The notes under the pieces are model-generated. The model saw nothing but the letters and a program-made list of their open reading frames with translations, was not told the DNA's origin and did not search any database. Shown piece by piece: positions 6,935 to 8,456 of a stretch of 8,456 nucleotides of DNA. The DNA comes from CAZISM01 sp964541895. Its GTDB lineage: Bacteria; Zhuqueibacterota; Zhuqueibacteria; Residuimicrobiales; Residuimicrobiaceae. Numbering within the stretch: the first letter of the stretch is position 1; every line of letters starts with the position of its first letter. Both the position numbers and the translations under genes were made by a program. Where the stretch lies: the NCBI GenBank assembly GCA_964541895.1, contig CAZISM010000186.1, forward strand, positions 1 through 8,456, written 5' to 3'.

Positions 6935-6966
6935 GTATTGACTGCTCTGACCAACAAGATTGGCTT

Positions 6967-7749
6967 ATGAAATTTCAAAAATTTTTTACTCACCTCGGCG
7001 ATCAAGCCATAGCTTTTTTCACAGATGTCTATCAAGTCTGGATTTTGATGCTGCAGACGTTCAAATCCGTACCCCACATCTGGTTTTATCGCCGGCAATT
7101 GATCGAACAGATTTATATTTTTTCCGTCAAGACGCTGCCCATTGCCGCCATCATCTCCATTTTTATCGGCCTGGGCGCCACGGTGCAGGGCACCTATCAA
7201 ACCTCGGCGCTGATTTCTCGCTCGGTGACGGTGAACGTGATTTTTAAAAGCACGATTCTCGAGCTCTGTCCCATCGTGCTCTCCCTGGTGCTGGCGGGAA
7301 AACTCGGCGCCTCCCTGGCCGCTGAAATCGGCAGCATGAAAATATCCGAACAGATCGAAGCGTTGGAGACGCTCTCCCTGGATCCGGTGGGATTTCTGGT
7401 CATGCCGCGCGTCGTCGCCGGATTGCTGATGTTGCCGGTGATCACGATCTTTGCCAACTTTCTGGCCATGTTCAGTTCGTTTTTCGTCTCCGCGGTCATC
7501 TCGGACTGGATATCGCCGCAGGAATTTTACAGCGGTCTGGAGATGGACTTTAAAGCATTCGAACTCTACTTCGGCAATTTGATTAAACCGGCGGTATATG
7601 GATTCCAGATCGCACTGGTCGGCAGCCACTTTGGCTTAAAGACCACGGGTGGGGCCAGAGGCGTGGGCGAGTCCTCCACCAAGGCGGTGGTGGTGTCGGC
7701 CATTCTTATTGTTATTTTCGATTATTATCTGGGCAGATTGCTGCTCTAA
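6967..7749 (+). CDS. mlaE: MlaE-family lipid ABC transporter permease
   Basis: This is the permease subunit of an Mla/MCE-type lipid transporter of the inner membrane, 260 residues, which is the usual family length. The N-terminal 50 residues include an interface-helix-like stretch. A hydrophobic helix begins at about residue 58 and leads into GLGATVQG. The family's hallmark region follows: a membrane segment PIVLSLVLAGKLGASLAAEIG and then GSMKISEQIEAL (122-133) and LDPVGFLVMPRVVA, closely matching the AELG.M...EQIDAL...P...L..PR pattern of MlaE proteins. Two or more further hydrophobic helices follow, with a conserved-looking KTTGGARGVG loop and a final helix. The start ATG lacks a clear Shine-Dalgarno sequence; I chose it because it is the first ATG in frame and the N-terminus fits the family. 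An MlaF-like ATPase gene follows 21 bases later. The symbol is by family; in E. coli the pathway removes misplaced phospholipid from the outer membrane, but homologues elsewhere move other lipids or in other directions. Confidence 0.92.
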   Translation: MKFQKFFTHLGDQAIAFFTDVYQVWILMLQTFKSVPHIWFYRRQLIEQIYIFSVKTLPIAAIISIFIGLGATVQGTYQTSALISRSVTVNVIFKSTILELCPIVLSLVLAGKLGASLAAEIGSMKISEQIEALETLSLDPVGFLVMPRVVAGLLMLPVITIFANFLAMFSSFFVSAVISDWISPQEFYSGLEMDFKAFELYFGNLIKPAVYGFQIALVGSHFGLKTTGGARGVGESSTKAVVVSAILIVIFDYYLGRLLL

Positions 7750-7770
7750 ATCTATGGATGCCATGGTATC

Positions 7771-8456
7771 ATGATACAGGTACGTGATTTACATAAAAGT
7801 TTCGACGGCATGCCGGTGCTCAAAGGCATCAACCTCGATATCAAGAACAGCGAAACACTGGTCATTCTCGGACCCAGCGGGCAGGGCAAAACCGTGTTCA
7901 TCAAGACCCTGGTGCGGCTCATCAATCCGGATCACGGCAACATTCATTACGATGAGAAGGACATTCTCCGCTTTTCGCGCAAAGAGCTGTACCGCTTTCA
8001 GGACCGCATCGCCTTCGTGTTTCAGAACAGCGCGCTGCTGGATTTTCTCAGCGTGCAGGACAATCTTCGCCTGTTCCTGGTCATGCACAAGACCCTGTTG
8101 CCCAAAGAGGTGAACCACCGCGTGATGGAGGCCCTCCATTTTGTCGGTCTGGACGACGAGGTGCTGGATAAATTTCCGGAAGAGTTGAGCGGCGGCATGC
8201 GCAAACGCGTGGCCATAGCCCGGGCCATGATCAAACGGCCCAACTATATTTTTTACGACGAGCCCACCACCGGCCTCGACCAGAGCAATGCCGACAAGGT
8301 GAGCGAATTGATCAATATGCTGAAGAAAGAGATTTCGGCGACGTCCATCATCGTTACCCATGACATCAAGCTCATGCGCGATGTGGCGGATCGGGTGGCG
8401 TTGTTGAAGGAGGGCAACATCAGTTTTGTCGGGCGCAGGGATGAGGTCTCTGATCA
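7771..8456 (+). CDS. mlaF: MlaF-like lipid ABC transporter ATPase, 3'-truncated by the window edge
   Basis: The frame opens at ATG 7771 and stays open to the last base, giving 228 complete codons; perhaps 20-40 C-terminal residues are missing. It is the ATPase partner of the MlaE-family permease just upstream. Visible motifs are Walker A GPSGQGKT (34-41), Q-loop Gln85 in FVFQ, signature LSGGMRKRVAIARA (139-152), Walker B YIFYDEP with Asp163/Glu164, and H-loop His197 in IIVTHD. All catalytic motifs are intact. The LSGGM(R/x)(K/R)R and YDEPTTGLD wording is typical of MlaF rather than of drug-export ATPases such as those at 2065-3726. The D-loop reads GLDQ instead of the common GLDP, a minor departure. 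No clear ribosome site precedes the start, and a six-codon ORF (7754-7774) overlaps it, so reinitiation coupling is conceivable. The next gene outside the window is expected to be an MCE-domain (MlaD-like) protein. Confidence 0.9.
   Translation, partial: MIQVRDLHKSFDGMPVLKGINLDIKNSETLVILGPSGQGKTVFIKTLVRLINPDHGNIHYDEKDILRFSRKELYRFQDRIAFVFQNSALLDFLSVQDNLRLFLVMHKTLLPKEVNHRVMEALHFVGLDDEVLDKFPEELSGGMRKRVAIARAMIKRPNYIFYDEPTTGLDQSNADKVSELINMLKKEISATSIIVTHDIKLMRDVADRVALLKEGNISFVGRRDEVSD

Noticed and set aside
7784..8113. 109-codon plus-strand frame within the mlaF-like gene
   Set aside because: It is in another frame from the ATPase, whose Walker A, signature, Walker B and H-loop are all read from the frame opened at 7771.
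1..8456. CRISPR, tRNA/rRNA, insertion sequence, attachment site or phage/defence genes
   Set aside because: I saw no regularly spaced repeats, no terminal inverted repeats, no transposase or integrase frames and no cloverleaf-like segments; non-coding gaps total only a few hundred bases.

Overview
The window is a plus-strand-only, densely coding piece of a diderm (Gram-negative-type) bacterial chromosome. The envelope genes require two membranes: a TolC-family outer-membrane channel, a periplasmic adaptor with a lipoprotein signal, and Mla-type lipid-transport genes. Base composition is moderately GC-rich. Shine-Dalgarno sequences range from strong (adaptor) to barely visible (mutM, mlaE-like, mlaF-like). 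I cannot assign a genus from these proteins; an uncultivated lineage is possible, but that is a guess.

Region 1 (1-5974) is a five-gene operon for a tripartite ABC-2 type exporter. In order it encodes a TolC-family outer-membrane factor (5' end outside the window), an HlyD/YbhG-like adaptor that looks like a lipoprotein, two separate ABC ATPases, and two paralogous ABC-2 permeases. Gaps are very short, and the first two genes overlap or nearly touch. The layout matches the E. coli ybhG-ybhF-ybhS-ybhR arrangement, except that the double ATPase is split into two adjacent genes and the outer-membrane channel is in the operon. The two ATPases carry complementary departures from consensus: the H-loop His is Pro in the first, and the LSGG signature is IPLG in the second. 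Both fall in the same composite ATP site of a heterodimer, so one degenerate and one canonical site are predicted.

Region 2 (6043-6867) is mutM/fpg, a formamidopyrimidine-DNA glycosylase with its catalytic N-terminus, lesion-site residues and zinc finger intact. It has no obvious functional link to the transport genes on either side.

Region 3 (6868-6966) is a 99-base AT-rich gap with a weak terminator-like hairpin after mutM, a perfect 14-bp palindrome and a possible promoter. It probably starts a new transcription unit.

Region 4 (6967-8456) is an MlaE-family permease followed 21 bases later by an MlaF-like ATPase that runs off the right edge. This is the inner-membrane core of a phospholipid/sterol-type (Mla/MCE) lipid transporter; an MCE-domain (MlaD-like) gene would be expected just downstream.

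I see no RNA genes, insertion sequences, CRISPR arrays, attachment sites or long repeats. All eight genes belong to recognisable families. The most interesting points are the asymmetric ATPase pair and the unassigned palindrome upstream of the mlaE-like gene.
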